A DNA stretch of 64,000 nucleotides from an uncultured Spirochaetia bacterium (GCA_958296075.1 CATQHW010000004.1:172138-236137); one strand, 5' to 3'; positions 26,974-35,333 are shown, counted from the first letter of the stretch. The notes: generated from the letters alone by a model not told the origin. A program made the numbers and translations.

Positions 26974-27288
26974 ATGAGCGTAGCGATCCGACTCAAGCGA
27001 CATGGGACCAGGAACCGTCCGTTCTACCGGGTCGTCGTGATCGACTCGCGGCGGCCGCGCGATGGCCGGGTGATTGAGGAGGTCGGCCGTTACCAGCCGA
27101 CCGAACCCGATGGCGCGCAGGCCACCCTCGACGAAGCGCGCGTGCGCGAATGGATCGGCAACGGCGCCCAGCCGTCGGCGACCGTGCGGCGTATCCTCAA
27201 CAGACAGACCCGCAGCAGAGAAGCCGGCGGCCAGGAGATCGGCGAAGGATCGACGCCCGAGTCCGGCGGGACCGAATCCGAGGCGTGA
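26974..27288 (+). CDS. rpsP: 30S ribosomal protein bS16
   Basis: 104 residues. '[20 protein letters not shown]' is the bS16 core, followed by '[12 protein letters not shown]' and '[15 protein letters not shown]'. A low-complexity Gly/Glu/Ser tail of about 20 residues extends past the usual end. An AGGAGCG ribosome-binding site precedes the ATG. Gene order rpsP-khpA-rimM-trmD-rplS is the widely conserved translation operon. Confidence 0.97.
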   Translation: MSVAIRLKRHGTRNRPFYRVVVIDSRRPRDGRVIEEVGRYQPTEPDGAQATLDEARVREWIGNGAQPSATVRRILNRQTRSREAGGQEIGEGSTPESGGTESEA

Positions 27289-27321
27289 GCCCGTCCGAGG
27301 AGCGAACGGTGGAGGTGAACG

Positions 27322-27555
27322 ATGGAAAAGGAGCTGGTCGAGTTTGTCGCTCGCGCTCTGGTAGATGAGCCGGACGGCGTAGAGGTCACCGTGGTCGAAG
27401 GCGAAAAGTCGACCATCGTGGAATTGAAGGTCGCCGACGGCGACCTGGGCAAGGTCATCGGCAAGCAGGGCCGGATCGCCAAGGCGATCCGCACCATCCT
27501 CAGCGCCGCCGGTACCAAGACCGGCAAGCGGGTGGTGCTCGAGATCATCGACTGA
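27322..27555 (+). CDS. khpA: KH-domain RNA-binding protein KhpA
   Basis: 77 residues consisting of one type II KH domain, with the GxxG loop in '[18 protein letters not shown]'. KhpA (YlqC) is a small RNA chaperone, often partnered with KhpB, linked to cell elongation and translation in other bacteria. It lies between rpsP and rimM as in many genomes and is separated from rimM by 3 bp. Confidence 0.92.
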   Translation: MEKELVEFVARALVDEPDGVEVTVVEGEKSTIVELKVADGDLGKVIGKQGRIAKAIRTILSAAGTKTGKRVVLEIID

Positions 27556-27558
27556 GCC

Positions 27559-28095
27559 ATGAGCGGCGACGCCGCGCGCCGCGCGCGGCACCAGGATCGG
27601 ATCGCCGTGGGCCGCATCCGGCGCGCGCATGGCGTGCACGGCTTCGTGCGCTTCGAGAGCCTCTCCGGAGAGATCGACCACTTCCCGTCGATGCAGGAGG
27701 TGGAGCTGCGCGGCTGCGGCTGGCCGGCGCGGCGCTACCAGGTCGAATCGTTCCGGCTCGGCGCACCGACGCTGCTGATGAAGCTCGGCGGGGTCGATGA
27801 CCGGGACGCCGCCGCCGCGCTCACGGGACGAGAAATCTGGGTCGACCGCCGCCATGCGGCGCCGCTGGGTCCCGACGAGTACTACTTGGCCGACTTGGCG
27901 GGCTGCGAGGTGCGCCAGGAGGGCCGGACGGTCGGCACGGTGCGCTCCGTCTTGGAGGCGGGAGCGGGCGACGTGCTGGAAGCGGTCGGCCCCGGCGGCC
28001 GCACCGTGCTGATCCCGTTTCGCCGCCGGTACGTCCGCTCCGCCGACGTCGACGCCGGCGTCATCGAACTGGCCGGCGATGCGGTCGTGGAATGA
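27559..28095 (+). CDS. rimM: Ribosome maturation factor RimM
   Basis: 178 residues. The N-terminal barrel is recognisable from '[20 protein letters not shown]'. The PRC-barrel C-terminal half carries '[11 protein letters not shown]', '[11 protein letters not shown]' and 'LIPFRRRYV'. RimM binds uS19 and assists 30S head maturation. The ATG at 27,559 follows khpA by 3 bp, and the 3' end overlaps trmD by 4 bp, so translation is likely coupled. Confidence 0.93.
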   Translation: MSGDAARRARHQDRIAVGRIRRAHGVHGFVRFESLSGEIDHFPSMQEVELRGCGWPARRYQVESFRLGAPTLLMKLGGVDDRDAAAALTGREIWVDRRHAAPLGPDEYYLADLAGCEVRQEGRTVGTVRSVLEAGAGDVLEAVGPGGRTVLIPFRRRYVRSADVDAGVIELAGDAVVE

Positions 28096-28790
28096 CCTTT
28101 ACCGTGCTGACGCTCTTTCCGGAGCTGTTGACCCCGTTCGCGGCGACGTCGATCATCGGCCGCGCCGTCGACCGCGGTCTGATCAAGGTCGAAACCGTCG
28201 ATATCCGCGACTTCGCCGGCGATCCGCACCGCACCTGCGACGACAGTCCGTACGGAGGCGGCGCGGGCATGGTGTTGAAGGCGGAGCCGGTCGGCGACGC
28301 GATCGAATCGGTACTGCGCCGGCGCGCGACCAAGCCGCGCACCGTCTACCTTACGGCGGGCGGCGCGCCGTTCGACCGCGATCTCGCGCGGAGCTGGGCG
28401 GCGGAGGGGCGGGAGCTGCTGCTGCTCGCCGGCCGGTACGAAGGGGTCGACCAGCGGGTCGTCGATTTGTTGGTGGACGACGAGGTGTCGATCGGCGACT
28501 ACGTGCTGATCGGCGGCGAAGTGGCGGCGATGGTGGTGATGGAGGCGGTGGCGCGGCTGGTACCGGGGGTGATCCAGGCGGCTTCGCTCGCCGAGGAGAG
28601 TTTCGAGGGCGACGTGCTGGAATATCCGCAGTACACTCGACCAGCGGTCTTCCGCGGCGTGCCGGTGCCGCCGGTACTGCTGTCGGGCGATCATGCGCGG
28701 ATCAGGGAGTGGCGCCGCGGCCGGGCGGCGGAGCGAACGGCCCGCCTGCGGCCGGACTTGGTGCGAAGGAGCGAACCATGCAGCAACTGA
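28092..28790 (+). CDS. trmD: tRNA (guanine-N1)-methyltransferase TrmD
   Basis: 232 residues with the trefoil-knot SPOUT signatures: '[11 protein letters not shown]' at the start, '[14 protein letters not shown]', '[15 protein letters not shown]', '[13 protein letters not shown]' and 'LEYPQYTRP'. The enzyme makes m1G37 in tRNAs and is normally essential. ATG 28,092 overlaps rimM (ATGA), and its 3' end overlaps rplS by 13 bp. Confidence 0.97.
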   Translation: MTFTVLTLFPELLTPFAATSIIGRAVDRGLIKVETVDIRDFAGDPHRTCDDSPYGGGAGMVLKAEPVGDAIESVLRRRATKPRTVYLTAGGAPFDRDLARSWAAEGRELLLLAGRYEGVDQRVVDLLVDDEVSIGDYVLIGGEVAAMVVMEAVARLVPGVIQAASLAEESFEGDVLEYPQYTRPAVFRGVPVPPVLLSGDHARIREWRRGRAAERTARLRPDLVRRSEPCSN

Positions 28791-29149
28791 TACGGGAGAT
28801 CGAGACCGAGCAGACGCGGTCTCATGCGACGGAGTTCGGGATCGGTGACTCGGTGCGCATCCACTTCAAGATCATCGAGGGCAAGACCGAGCGGACGCAG
28901 GTGTTCGAAGGGACCTGCATCGCGCGCAAGGGATCGGGCGTCAGTGCGACCTTTACGGTCCGCAAGATATCCTACGGCGTGGGCGTGGAGCGGGTCTTCC
29001 CGCTCCACTCGCCCAAGATCGCCAAGATCGAGGTCTCGCGCCGCGGCCGCGTCCGCCGAGCGAAGCTCTTCTACCTGCGCGATCGGGTCGGCAAGGCGGC
29101 GAAGGTGCCGGAACGACGCGTCGCAAGCGGTAGGCGTCGCAAGCGGTAG
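28778..29149 (+). CDS. rplS: 50S ribosomal protein bL19
   Basis: 123 residues: '[16 protein letters not shown]', '[18 protein letters not shown]', '[20 protein letters not shown]', '[20 protein letters not shown]', all classic bL19. The C-terminus is Arg/Lys-rich. ATG 28,778 lies inside the end of trmD with a GAAGGAGCG ribosome-binding site just before. This closes the rpsP-rplS operon; yraN follows after 76 bp. Confidence 0.97.
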   Translation: MQQLIREIETEQTRSHATEFGIGDSVRIHFKIIEGKTERTQVFEGTCIARKGSGVSATFTVRKISYGVGVERVFPLHSPKIAKIEVSRRGRVRRAKLFYLRDRVGKAAKVPERRVASGRRRKR

Positions 29150-29225
29150 GCGGCACGCCGGCCGCCGGCAGCGATCGCGGAGAAGCGCCGCGGCGAAACC
29201 CGCGCTCCATTGTTGACGATACTGT

Positions 29226-29666
29226 ATGCAGGATGTGCCGACCAGCGGATCGGCGCGGGCCGCGCCCGCGGTGCGCCGGAGCGATCGACGGGACCGACTC
29301 AGCAGTGTCGAGAAGGGCAGGATCGGCGAGCGGCGGGCCGCCGCGTTCCTGCAGGATCGCGGCTACCGCATCGTCCAGCGTAACCTACGGACGCCCGCCG
29401 GAGAGATCGATCTCATCGCCAGCGGGGGCGGCGGCCGTATCGTGTTCGTCGAGGTCAAGGCGTGGGGCAGCTTTGGCGTATCCGACTTGGCGGCGGCCGT
29501 GAACGACCGCAAGCGCCTGCGGATCGCTCGCGCGGCGTCGGCGTTTCTGGCCGCCAACCCGCGCTACGGCCGGTTGCGGCCGCGTTTCGACGTCCTGCTG
29601 CTGCGTGCGGGGCAGCCGCCGCTGCACCTGGAGTCGGCATTCGGCGCCGACGGCCGGCTGCTGTGA
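29226..29666 (+). CDS. yraN: YraN/UPF0102 family endonuclease-like protein
   Basis: 146 residues. After a basic N-terminal extension it has 'KGRIGERRAAAFLQDRGYRIVQRNLRTPAGEIDLIA' and 'IVFVEVKAWGSFG', the UPF0102 restriction-endonuclease-like core with acidic residues (E-I-D, V-E-V-K) in the nuclease arrangement. Function is not settled; roles in recombination or peptidoglycan regulation have been suggested for family members. Frequently placed near rnhB/rplS clusters. Its TGA overlaps a GTG that starts the next small gene. Confidence 0.9.
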   Translation: MQDVPTSGSARAAPAVRRSDRRDRLSSVEKGRIGERRAAAFLQDRGYRIVQRNLRTPAGEIDLIASGGGGRIVFVEVKAWGSFGVSDLAAAVNDRKRLRIARAASAFLAANPRYGRLRPRFDVLLLRAGQPPLHLESAFGADGRLL

Positions 29667-29818
29667 CGCCTCCCGGCAGGCGGCGCCGCGTCCTGCGGCG
29701 GATCACGCGGCTCGCCGGGCTGCGCAGCAAGATCCGCGACTCGCGATACCTGGAGCGCGCCATCCGCTCTCTGGCGCAGATCCTGATCGACGGCGCGCCG
29801 CGGGCGCCCCGCGAGTGA
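29663..29818 (+). CDS. Small basic hypothetical protein
   Basis: 51 residues, start GTG overlapping the yraN stop (GTGA). The sequence is strongly basic at first ('GRRRRVLRRITRLAGLR'), followed by 'DSRYLERAIRSLAQIL', an amphipathic helix. Its own stop overlaps the next GTG start in the same way. The chain of 4-bp overlaps on both sides supports it as a real translated gene in a coupled operon. I do not recognise a family. Confidence 0.55.
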   Translation: MTPPGRRRRVLRRITRLAGLRSKIRDSRYLERAIRSLAQILIDGAPRAPRE

Positions 29819-30117
29819 CCGGTCCCGCGTCGCTCTGCCCGCTCTGCTCGGAGTCGGTGGACGATCTGCTGCTTGCGCTGGTCCACCCGGACACCGAGTC
29901 GCCGGCCCACTTCGAGTGCGTCCTGCGCGAGATCCGCGCAGGGGAGCGCCTGGAGCCGGGCGAGCAGGTCTGCTACGTGGGCGGCGGCGTGTTCGGCATC
30001 GTGCGCGCCGGCCGCGGGCGCCGCGGCGCCCGCATCCGCAAGCGCATCCCGTACGAGCCGGAGAGCGGGCCGCCGCAGTGGCGCAGCGAGCAGATGCGCC
30101 GCCTGCCGAACCCGTGA
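29815..30117 (+). CDS. Small conserved zinc-binding-type protein
   Basis: 100 residues from GTG 29,815. It begins 'SLCPLCSESVDDLLLALVHP', then 'ESPAHFECVLREI', 'GEQVCYVGGGVFGIV', and ends basic. The C-x2-C and H-F-x-C residues could coordinate a metal. I believe small proteins with this pattern recur in spirochaetes near the ribosomal protein genes, but cannot name a family. It is coupled to the upstream 51-residue gene by a GTGA overlap and followed by the rpmF promoter region. Confidence 0.65.
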   Translation: MTGPASLCPLCSESVDDLLLALVHPDTESPAHFECVLREIRAGERLEPGEQVCYVGGGVFGIVRAGRGRRGARIRKRIPYEPESGPPQWRSEQMRRLPNP

Positions 30118-30149
30118 CGGGACCTTGCCTCAGGGGCGCATGCGCGGCG

Positions 30150-30179
30150 TTGACAACCATGCCCCGTTCGCAATAGCTT
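30150..30179 (+). promoter_or_regulatory. Predicted sigma-70 promoter for rpmF-acpP-rnc
   Basis: A perfect -35 TTGACA (30,150-30,155) and a -10-like TAGCTT (30,174-30,179) are separated by 18 bases. They lie 18 bp upstream of the rpmF ATG in an otherwise empty 80-bp spacer. The -10 matches only part of the consensus. Confidence 0.45.
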
Positions 30180-30197
30180 TCCCCGCACAGGACCGAA

Positions 30198-30386
30198 ATG
30201 GCTGTTCCCGCACGCAAGACTTCCAAATCCCGCAGCCGGCGGCGCCGCGCCGTCAACATGCGGGTGAAGGCGCCGTCGGTCGTCGAATGCGGCACTTGCG
30301 GCAATCGGGTCCTGCTGCACCGGGTGTGTCCGAAGTGCGGACACTATCGCGAGAAGCCGGTGCTGGAAACGGCGGAGATCGCCTGA
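30198..30386 (+). CDS. rpmF: 50S ribosomal protein bL32
   Basis: 62 residues: 'AVPARKTSKSRSRRRRA' at the N-terminus and a zinc ribbon C-G-T-C ... C-P-K-C in 'ECGTCGNRVLLHRVCPKCG'. This is the Cys-containing, zinc-binding version of bL32. Followed 31 bp later by acpP, the normal neighbour in many bacteria. Confidence 0.97.
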   Translation: MAVPARKTSKSRSRRRRAVNMRVKAPSVVECGTCGNRVLLHRVCPKCGHYREKPVLETAEIA

Positions 30387-30417
30387 ACACCGAACCTCTT
30401 CTGGAGGCGCTGTAGAC

Positions 30418-30657
30418 ATGGACGCTGAACTCTTCGACAAGATGAAGAAACTGATCGCGGACCGGCTCGAGATCGAGGAGGACAAGATCACTCCCGAATC
30501 TTCCTTCCGGCAGGATCTGGGCGCCGACAGCCTGGACACCTACGAGCTCGTCTACGCGATCGAGGAAGAGTTGGGCATCACCATCCCCGATGAGAAGGCC
30601 AACGAGTTCGAGACCGTAAAGGACGCGCTGGCGTACATCGAGTCACAGATCAAGTAA
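30418..30657 (+). CDS. acpP: Acyl carrier protein
   Basis: 79 acidic residues with the phosphopantetheine site in 'DLGADSLDTYELVYAIEEE' (Ser of D-S-L). The four-helix layout and length are standard. It carries fatty-acid intermediates in the cytoplasm. A TCTGGAGG-like ribosome-binding site lies upstream of the ATG. Order rpmF-acpP-rnc matches Treponema as I recall. Confidence 0.97.
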   Translation: MDAELFDKMKKLIADRLEIEEDKITPESSFRQDLGADSLDTYELVYAIEEELGITIPDEKANEFETVKDALAYIESQIK

Positions 30658-30721
30658 GGGGCGTCCGGTAGAGGCCCTCCGCGCGGAGCGGGAACCGGTA
30701 GCGCCGCCGCGCCGCGCCGAG

Positions 30722-31459
30722 TTGCGCGCCCTGCAGCGGCGGATGGGAGTCTGCTTCCGCGATGAGCGCCTCCTCGACATGGCGCTTTGTCACCGTTCCC
30801 ATACGGCCGAAACCGGCGCGGCAAGCAACGAGCGTCTCGAGTTTCTGGGCGACGCGGTCCTGGGGCTGGTGGTCAGCCGGTGGCTGTACCGCCGGCTCGA
30901 TGGCCGGCCGGAGGGGGACTTGGCGCGCGCCAAGTCGGTGGTGGTGAGCGAAGAGAGCTTGGCGCAGATCGCCCGGCAGATCGCGGTCGACCGGTATCTG
31001 CTGCTCGGCCGCGGTGAAGACCGCTCCGGCGGCCGGGGCAAGAACGCGCTGCTGGCGGACGCGCTGGAGGCGCTCATCGGCGCCTGCTTTCTCGACTCCG
31101 GACTGGACGCCGCCGGGCGGTTCGTCGAGCGGGCCTTCGCCCAGGAGATCGACAACGTGATCGCCGGCCGCCACCGCCAGGACTACAAGACGCTGTTGCA
31201 GGAGCTGTGTCAGAAGCGCTTTCGCGCGTTTCCCAAGTACCGCGTCAACGACCGGCGCGGCCCCGACCACGATCGGGTCTTCTCGATCGACGTGGTGGTC
31301 GCCGGCCGGCCGTACGGTCCCGCGGAGGGAAAGAGCAAGAAGCAGGCCGAGCAGCGCGTGGCGCGCATCGCCTACTCGGAACTCGCCGGCGGGGAGGGGC
31401 TTGCCGGAGGGGATGAGGGCGGCGGCTCGACCACCGCCGAATCGCCCGCCGCCGACTGA
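30722..31459 (+). CDS. rnc: Ribonuclease III
   Basis: 245 residues. The catalytic domain has 'LCHRSHTAE' and the signature 'NERLEFLGDAVLGLVVS', plus 'LADALEALIGACFLDSG'. A double-stranded-RNA-binding domain follows ('DYKTLLQELCQKRF ... GKSKKQAEQRVARIA'). It processes rRNA and structured RNAs. The start is probably TTG 30,722, because the family N-terminus 'LQRRMGVCFRDERLLDMAL' begins before the first ATG (30,746). The last 88 bp, encoding a Gly/Glu/Ser-rich tail, overlap the convergent cca gene. Confidence 0.92.
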   Translation: MRALQRRMGVCFRDERLLDMALCHRSHTAETGAASNERLEFLGDAVLGLVVSRWLYRRLDGRPEGDLARAKSVVVSEESLAQIARQIAVDRYLLLGRGEDRSGGRGKNALLADALEALIGACFLDSGLDAAGRFVERAFAQEIDNVIAGRHRQDYKTLLQELCQKRFRAFPKYRVNDRRGPDHDRVFSIDVVVAGRPYGPAEGKSKKQAEQRVARIAYSELAGGEGLAGGDEGGGSTTAESPAAD

Positions 31460-32721
31460 AGGGCGCGGGCCGCTTCCAGCAGCCGGGCGCGTTCGTTGGC
31501 GGCCGGGTCGGCCAGCACCTCCCGCAGCAGGCCGTTCAGCAGCCGCCCGATCTGCGGCCCGGGCTGCAGACCGAGCTCGCGCTGCAGATCCGTGCCGCCC
31601 ACGGCAAGCTCGCGGATTGACAGCGCGTGGCCGCCGTCTGCCTGCAAGCGCACGCGCCGGGCGAGCGGCGGGTCGATCGCGCCGACCGCCCGGCGGACGG
31701 CGATGGCGTCCGCGGCGCCGTCACGCCCGACGGCCGCCAGCAGTCGACGGATGTCGGCGTCGGAGCTGTGCGCGGTGATCGGGACCGAAAGGCTGCCGAT
31801 CGCCGCGGCCACCCGCTGGACCACCGCATTCGGAAAGCGCAGCCGGGCTAGCGCCGCCCGCGCGCGGGCGGCCGCCGCCGGTGCGCCGGCGGCGGCCGGC
31901 GGCGCGAGCAACATCGCCAGCAGCATCGCCAGACGCTGCGCTGGGTCGGGCGGCGCAGCGTCGATGTGGGCGTATCGCGCCGCGCCACCGGTCGCCGTGC
32001 CGTCCGCGCCCGCCCGCTCGCCGCTGCTCTGCCCGGGGAAGCAGAGTTCCGTGAGCCCCGCCCGCTCCAGCAGGTGCAGTCCGACCGACGGCGCTGGCGC
32101 CGCCAGCAGGCGCCGCAACTCCTCGCAGACGCGCTCGGCCGCGACCCGCCGTGCGGTCGGAACGGCGCCGCGCATTGCCCGTACCGTGTCCGCATCTACC
32201 GTGAGGTCCAGCTCCGCGGCCAACCGGCACCCGCGAAACGGCCGCAGTCCGTCTTCGGCAAAGCGTTCCCGCGCGCTGCCCACGGTGCGCAGGCGCCGCG
32301 CGGCAAGATCGGCGCGGCCGCCGTGCGGGTCGCGCAGGGCGCCGGTAGCCAGATCGACGGCGATCGCGTTGATCGTGAAGTCTCGCCGCGCCAAGTCCTC
32401 GTCGATGGTGCCGGCAAAGCGAACCGAGTCCGGGCGGCGCCCGTCGGAGTATCCGGAATCGGTGCGAAAGGTCGTCACCTCGAATCGGCCGCCGCCGAAC
32501 AGCACGGTCACCGTGCCGTGGCGGATGCCGGTCGGTATGGTGCGGCGGTAGAGCCGCTGCACGCGGTCCGGCGTAGCGCCGGTGGCGATGTCCCAATCCC
32601 AATCGCCGGGTGGGCGCCCCAGCATGAGATTGCGGACCGCTCCGCCGACCAGCCAGGCGGCGTACCCGGCGTCGATCAGGACGCGGGAGAAGCGGCGTAC
32701 GGCGGCGGGCACCGATACCAT
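31372..32721 (-). CDS. cca: CCA-adding tRNA nucleotidyltransferase/poly(A) polymerase family
   Basis: About 449 residues. The class II nucleotidyltransferase head has 'AWLVGGAVRNLMLGRPPGDWDWDIATG' with the D-x-D catalytic pair, then 'EVTTFRTDSGYSDGRRPDSVRFAGTIDEDLARRDFTINAIA' and 'RDPHGGRADLAARRLRTVG'. The head/neck is followed by helical body and tail domains. It adds or repairs the tRNA 3' CCA end, consistent with the tRNAs here that lack encoded CCA. ATG 32,721 precedes the conserved domain; an ATG at 32,751 would add ten residues. The Ser/Pro-rich C-terminal tail is encoded opposite the end of rnc. Confidence 0.9.
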   Translation of the reverse strand: MVSVPAAVRRFSRVLIDAGYAAWLVGGAVRNLMLGRPPGDWDWDIATGATPDRVQRLYRRTIPTGIRHGTVTVLFGGGRFEVTTFRTDSGYSDGRRPDSVRFAGTIDEDLARRDFTINAIAVDLATGALRDPHGGRADLAARRLRTVGSARERFAEDGLRPFRGCRLAAELDLTVDADTVRAMRGAVPTARRVAAERVCEELRRLLAAPAPSVGLHLLERAGLTELCFPGQSSGERAGADGTATGGAARYAHIDAAPPDPAQRLAMLLAMLLAPPAAAGAPAAAARARAALARLRFPNAVVQRVAAAIGSLSVPITAHSSDADIRRLLAAVGRDGAADAIAVRRAVGAIDPPLARRVRLQADGGHALSIRELAVGGTDLQRELGLQPGPQIGRLLNGLLREVLADPAANERARLLEAARALQSAAGDSAVVEPPPSSPPASPSPPASSE

Positions 32722-32827
32722 GGCCGATTCCTGGACGTCGTACGATCCCATCCGAAGCTGCTTGCAGGGTACCGGAAGGCGGCGCGATGCAGGTATCGCC
32801 GGCGGCAGGTATCCTGTCTCATCCAGC

Positions 32828-33466
32828 ATGTCGCTGACCGGCCTTCTGCTCACCGGCGGGTGCGGCCCGCGCCGCGCCGACCTGGAGCCGTTCCTCGTTG
32901 CCGTAGGGCCGATCGTCGCCGCTGACTCCGGCTACGATCTGGCGCTGGCGCTCGGCCTGCGCCCCGACCTGATCGTAGGCGACATGGATTCGGTACGCGC
33001 GGCCAAGCTGCCGGAAGGGCGCGTGCGCCGCTATCCGCGTGACAAGGAGCACACCGACACCGAGCTCGGCCTGCACGCGCTCGCGGAGCTCGGCTGCGAC
33101 CGGGTAGTCATAGCCGGCGGCGGCGGCGGCCGGCTCGACCACCTGTTGTTCATCGCCGCGCTCTTCGAGCGGGACACGGCACCGCTCTGCTGGATCACCG
33201 CGCACGAGCATGTGGAGGCGATTCACGGCGCGGCGGCCTTTCACGGCTGCGTGGGGCAGACGGTGTCGTTCCTGCCGCTGTCGCAGGGCGTGGCAATCGA
33301 GCGCTCGGAAGGGCTGCGCTGGCCGCTGGACGGGCTGCGCTGGCGCCCGGGCGCGGGCGGCGTCAGCAACGTCATCACCGCTTCGCCCATGCGGGTGACG
33401 GTGGCGGTGGGCGCGCTGCTGATGATCCGATCGTTCGACCTGTGCCGGGTCGGCGCGCCGGGATAG
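32828..33466 (+). CDS. thiN: Thiamine pyrophosphokinase
   Basis: 212 residues with 'VAADSGYDLALALGLRPDLIVGDMDSV', 'RYPRDKEHTDTELGLHAL', and 'VVIAGGGGGRLDHLL', the motifs of the TPK catalytic domain, and a C-terminal 'GVSNVITASPMRVTV' thiamine-binding domain. It makes thiamine pyrophosphate from thiamine and ATP. Divergent from cca with a 106-bp intergenic region. The ATG at 32,828 lies just before the family N-terminus. Confidence 0.9.
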   Translation: MSLTGLLLTGGCGPRRADLEPFLVAVGPIVAADSGYDLALALGLRPDLIVGDMDSVRAAKLPEGRVRRYPRDKEHTDTELGLHALAELGCDRVVIAGGGGGRLDHLLFIAALFERDTAPLCWITAHEHVEAIHGAAAFHGCVGQTVSFLPLSQGVAIERSEGLRWPLDGLRWRPGAGGVSNVITASPMRVTVAVGALLMIRSFDLCRVGAPG

Positions 33467-33505
33467 CGGGCGGGGGCGGCGGCTGGCCGCTCCGCGCCGC
33501 CCGCT
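33465..33505. terminator. Predicted bidirectional hairpin between convergent genes
   Basis: AGCGGGCGG (33,465-33,473) and its exact complement CCGCCCGCT (33,497-33,505) form a 9-bp stem around an inner GCGGC-TG-GCCGC hairpin. It sits between the thiN stop and the stop of the convergent gene, where a shared terminator would be expected. No U-tract follows on either strand, so the call rests on position and stem strength. Confidence 0.4.
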
Positions 33506-34371
33506 CACGGCCCGGCCGGCGGCTCCTGAGGCGTGCGCGGGTCGGCCGCTCCGCCGGCCAGCGTCACGCCCAGCACCTGACCGAGCAGGTCGGCCGGCGA
33601 ACGGCCCAGCAGGTCGGCCAGTTCCGGGAACTCGGCCAGCGTTTTGCCGAGCCGGCCCAGCATCTCGGCGTGCTGGCGCGCCTGCTCCCCGACCACTGCA
33701 AGGTCTTCGATGACCGCCAACCGGGCGCGCTGCTGCGTGTCGATGCGCTCCTCCAGCGCGGCTTTCGCGCGCGCGTACAGGTCGGCATCGGGAATCGAGT
33801 GGCGCTTCAGCTCGATCGCCACGATCTCCAGCTCGGGGCTTCGCCCGGCAAGCCAGCGGCGGGTCCACTCATTGAGAGCCTGGGGGTCGATCATCAGCGC
33901 GGCGGCGTCGCGCGACAACAGAGCGGCGGCAGCCGCGTCGCCGGCGGCGGCGGTCGCCTGCTCGTACCAGGCCGGCAGCGTCTCCGGGCGCAGGTCCGCC
34001 TCTGCCGCCAGCCGCGGCAGGTCGTCCGACCGCAGCCGCAGCCGCACGGTGATGCCGATGTCGTAGGAGAATTCGGCGGCGTCGATGCCCACTTCCGACG
34101 CGTACAGCTCGGCCGACGGAAGGCGTGCGGCTGCGCGGCGCTGCACCTCCTGCGGCGTCAGATCGAAGACGTACAGGGTCATGTTGGTCGGGATCATTCG
34201 TTCCCACCGCCAGGTGACGCCGCCGGCGGCGATCGCCTTGGTGTCCCAGCCGTCCGACTTGGTGAAGGCGACGCCGTAGGTGCCGGCCGGCAGCGCCAGC
34301 TCCACCCAGCCGATGAAGAATGCGGCGGCCGCCAGCGCCACGATCAGCAGCAGGGTGATGGCGATCTTCAC
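33505..34371 (-). CDS. Membrane-anchored hypothetical protein (possibly SPFH/band-7-like)
   Basis: 288 residues. One N-terminal hydrophobic segment (about residues 2-22, 'IAITLLLIVALAAAAFFIGW') anchors it, probably facing the periplasm. The body has 'GTYGVAFTKSDGWDTKAI', 'IPTNMTLYVFDLTPQEV', 'YDIGITVRLRLRSDDLP' and 'PELEIVAIELKRHSIPDADLYARAKAALEERI'. That last block resembles the helical end of band-7/SPFH domains, which is the only family hint. A Pro/Gly-rich tail ends the protein. The next gene is divergent. Unlike the genes to its right, this frame is intact. Confidence 0.6.
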   Translation of the reverse strand: MKIAITLLLIVALAAAAFFIGWVELALPAGTYGVAFTKSDGWDTKAIAAGGVTWRWERMIPTNMTLYVFDLTPQEVQRRAAARLPSAELYASEVGIDAAEFSYDIGITVRLRLRSDDLPRLAAEADLRPETLPAWYEQATAAAGDAAAAALLSRDAAALMIDPQALNEWTRRWLAGRSPELEIVAIELKRHSIPDADLYARAKAALEERIDTQQRARLAVIEDLAVVGEQARQHAEMLGRLGKTLAEFPELADLLGRSPADLLGQVLGVTLAGGAADPRTPQEPPAGP

Positions 34372-34400
34372 GCCGCTCAGTATATCGTAGCAGGGATACC

Positions 34401-34780
34401 GTGACCGAGGTGCAGCAGGTGGAAGAGCGCCGGACGATCGCTCCGGCGGTCGGCCGGGCTGCCGCGGTGCTGTTTTTCATCTCTCTGTTGTGCTCGCCCT
34501 GTACGTCCTGGGCAGCGTGCAGTCGTTCGTCGATACGACCATGCGGTGGCTGCTGCGCGTGCTGGAGGTCGTGCTGGTGCTGACCGCTGCCTTCGCGCTG
34601 TGCTCGTGCTGTCTGTACGCGCTGCACGCGATCGCCGGGCGCTGGCGCTTCGCCGCCGTGCCGGCGGTGCTGTCGCTTCTGGCCGCCGCCATGGCGCTCG
34701 CGCTGCTGGCGTCGCTGCGCATGGTGTCGGCCGTGATCGGCGGGGTCGCCCCTGCCGGGCATGAGCTTCTGAGGTCGTGA
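34401..34780 (+). pseudogene. Small membrane protein gene with a one-base frameshift
   Basis: From GTG 34,401 the frame reads a hydrophilic start 'TEVQQVEERRTIAPAVGRAA' and then 'VLFFISLL'. A second frame, in register from about 34,490, continues with 'LALYVLGSVQSFVDTTMRW' and two more hydrophobic segments, ending at 34,780. Restoring one base near 34,489 (TTGTG to TTGGTG) would join them into about 125 residues with three membrane segments. Unknown family. It begins the indel-rich patch and overlaps the aroH start by 4 bp (GTGA), as expected for a coupled pair. Confidence 0.55.
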
Positions 34781-35142
34781 CGGTAGCGGTGCGGGGCGCC
34801 ATTCAGGTGACCGCCAACGACGCCGGTGCGATCAGGGCGGCCGGACTGCGGCTGCTGCAGGCGGTGCTGCGCGGCAACGCGTCGACCGCGACCGGATCGT
34901 CAGCATCATCTTTTCGATGGACGCCGGACCTGACCCGCGCCAATCCGGCGACCGCGGTGGCGGACCGGCGGCTACGCGGACGCGCCGCTGTTCTGCGTGC
35001 AGGAGGCCGCCGTGGACGGGCAGCCGGGCCGGATCATCCGGCTGCTCCTGACTATCGCAGCGACGGCGATCGCAAGCCGGTGCCGGTCTATCTCGACGGG
35101 GCGCAGGCGCTCCGTCCCGACCTGGCGTCGCCGAACTCGTGA
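34777..35142 (+). pseudogene. aroH: AroH-type chorismate mutase, frame broken by about four indels
   Basis: Pieces in different frames line up with monofunctional AroH chorismate mutase. They are 'VRGAIQVTANDAGAIRAAG', then 'VDRDRIVSIIFSM', then 'TPDLTRANPATAV', then 'YADAPLFCVQEAAVDG' with 'GRIIRLLLT', then 'PVPVYLDGAQALRPDL'. Joining them needs one missing base near 34,880, one extra G near 34,919, one extra G near 34,960 and one missing base near 35,052. After that the protein is full length (about 120 residues) and ends at the observed TGA. The enzyme converts chorismate to prephenate. The conserved blocks make sequencing error as likely as real decay. Confidence 0.7.
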
Positions 35143-35191
35143 CCGGCGGGCGCGTCTCGTGGTAGGACAGCGCTGCAGAAACCGGCGCACC

Positions 35192-35264
35192 GCCACCTTA
35201 GCTCAATCGGCAGAGCGCGAGATTTGTAATCTCGAGGTTGTCGGTTCGACTCCGACAGGTGGCT
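35192..35264 (+). tRNA. tRNA-Thr (anticodon UGU)
   Basis: Acceptor GCCACCT pairs with AGGTGGC. The D arm is AGCTCAATCGGCAGAGC. The anticodon arm GAGAT-TTGTAA-TCTC presents TGT. The T arm GTCGG-TTCGACT-CCGAC is intact. No CCA is encoded. It lies within the indel-rich patch but shows no damage. Confidence 0.95.
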
Positions 35265-35333
35265 GACGCGGGCGCCGACCACCGGCTATTGACAGCGGTC
35301 GAGGGCTGCGCGACCATTCGCCGCTGCGACCGC

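Noticed and set aside
32789..32813. Direct repeat GCAGGTATC, twice at 16-bp spacing, upstream of thiN
   Set aside because: Too short for significance in a GC-rich genome, and it matches no TPP riboswitch core (no CUGAGA or ACCUGA pair).
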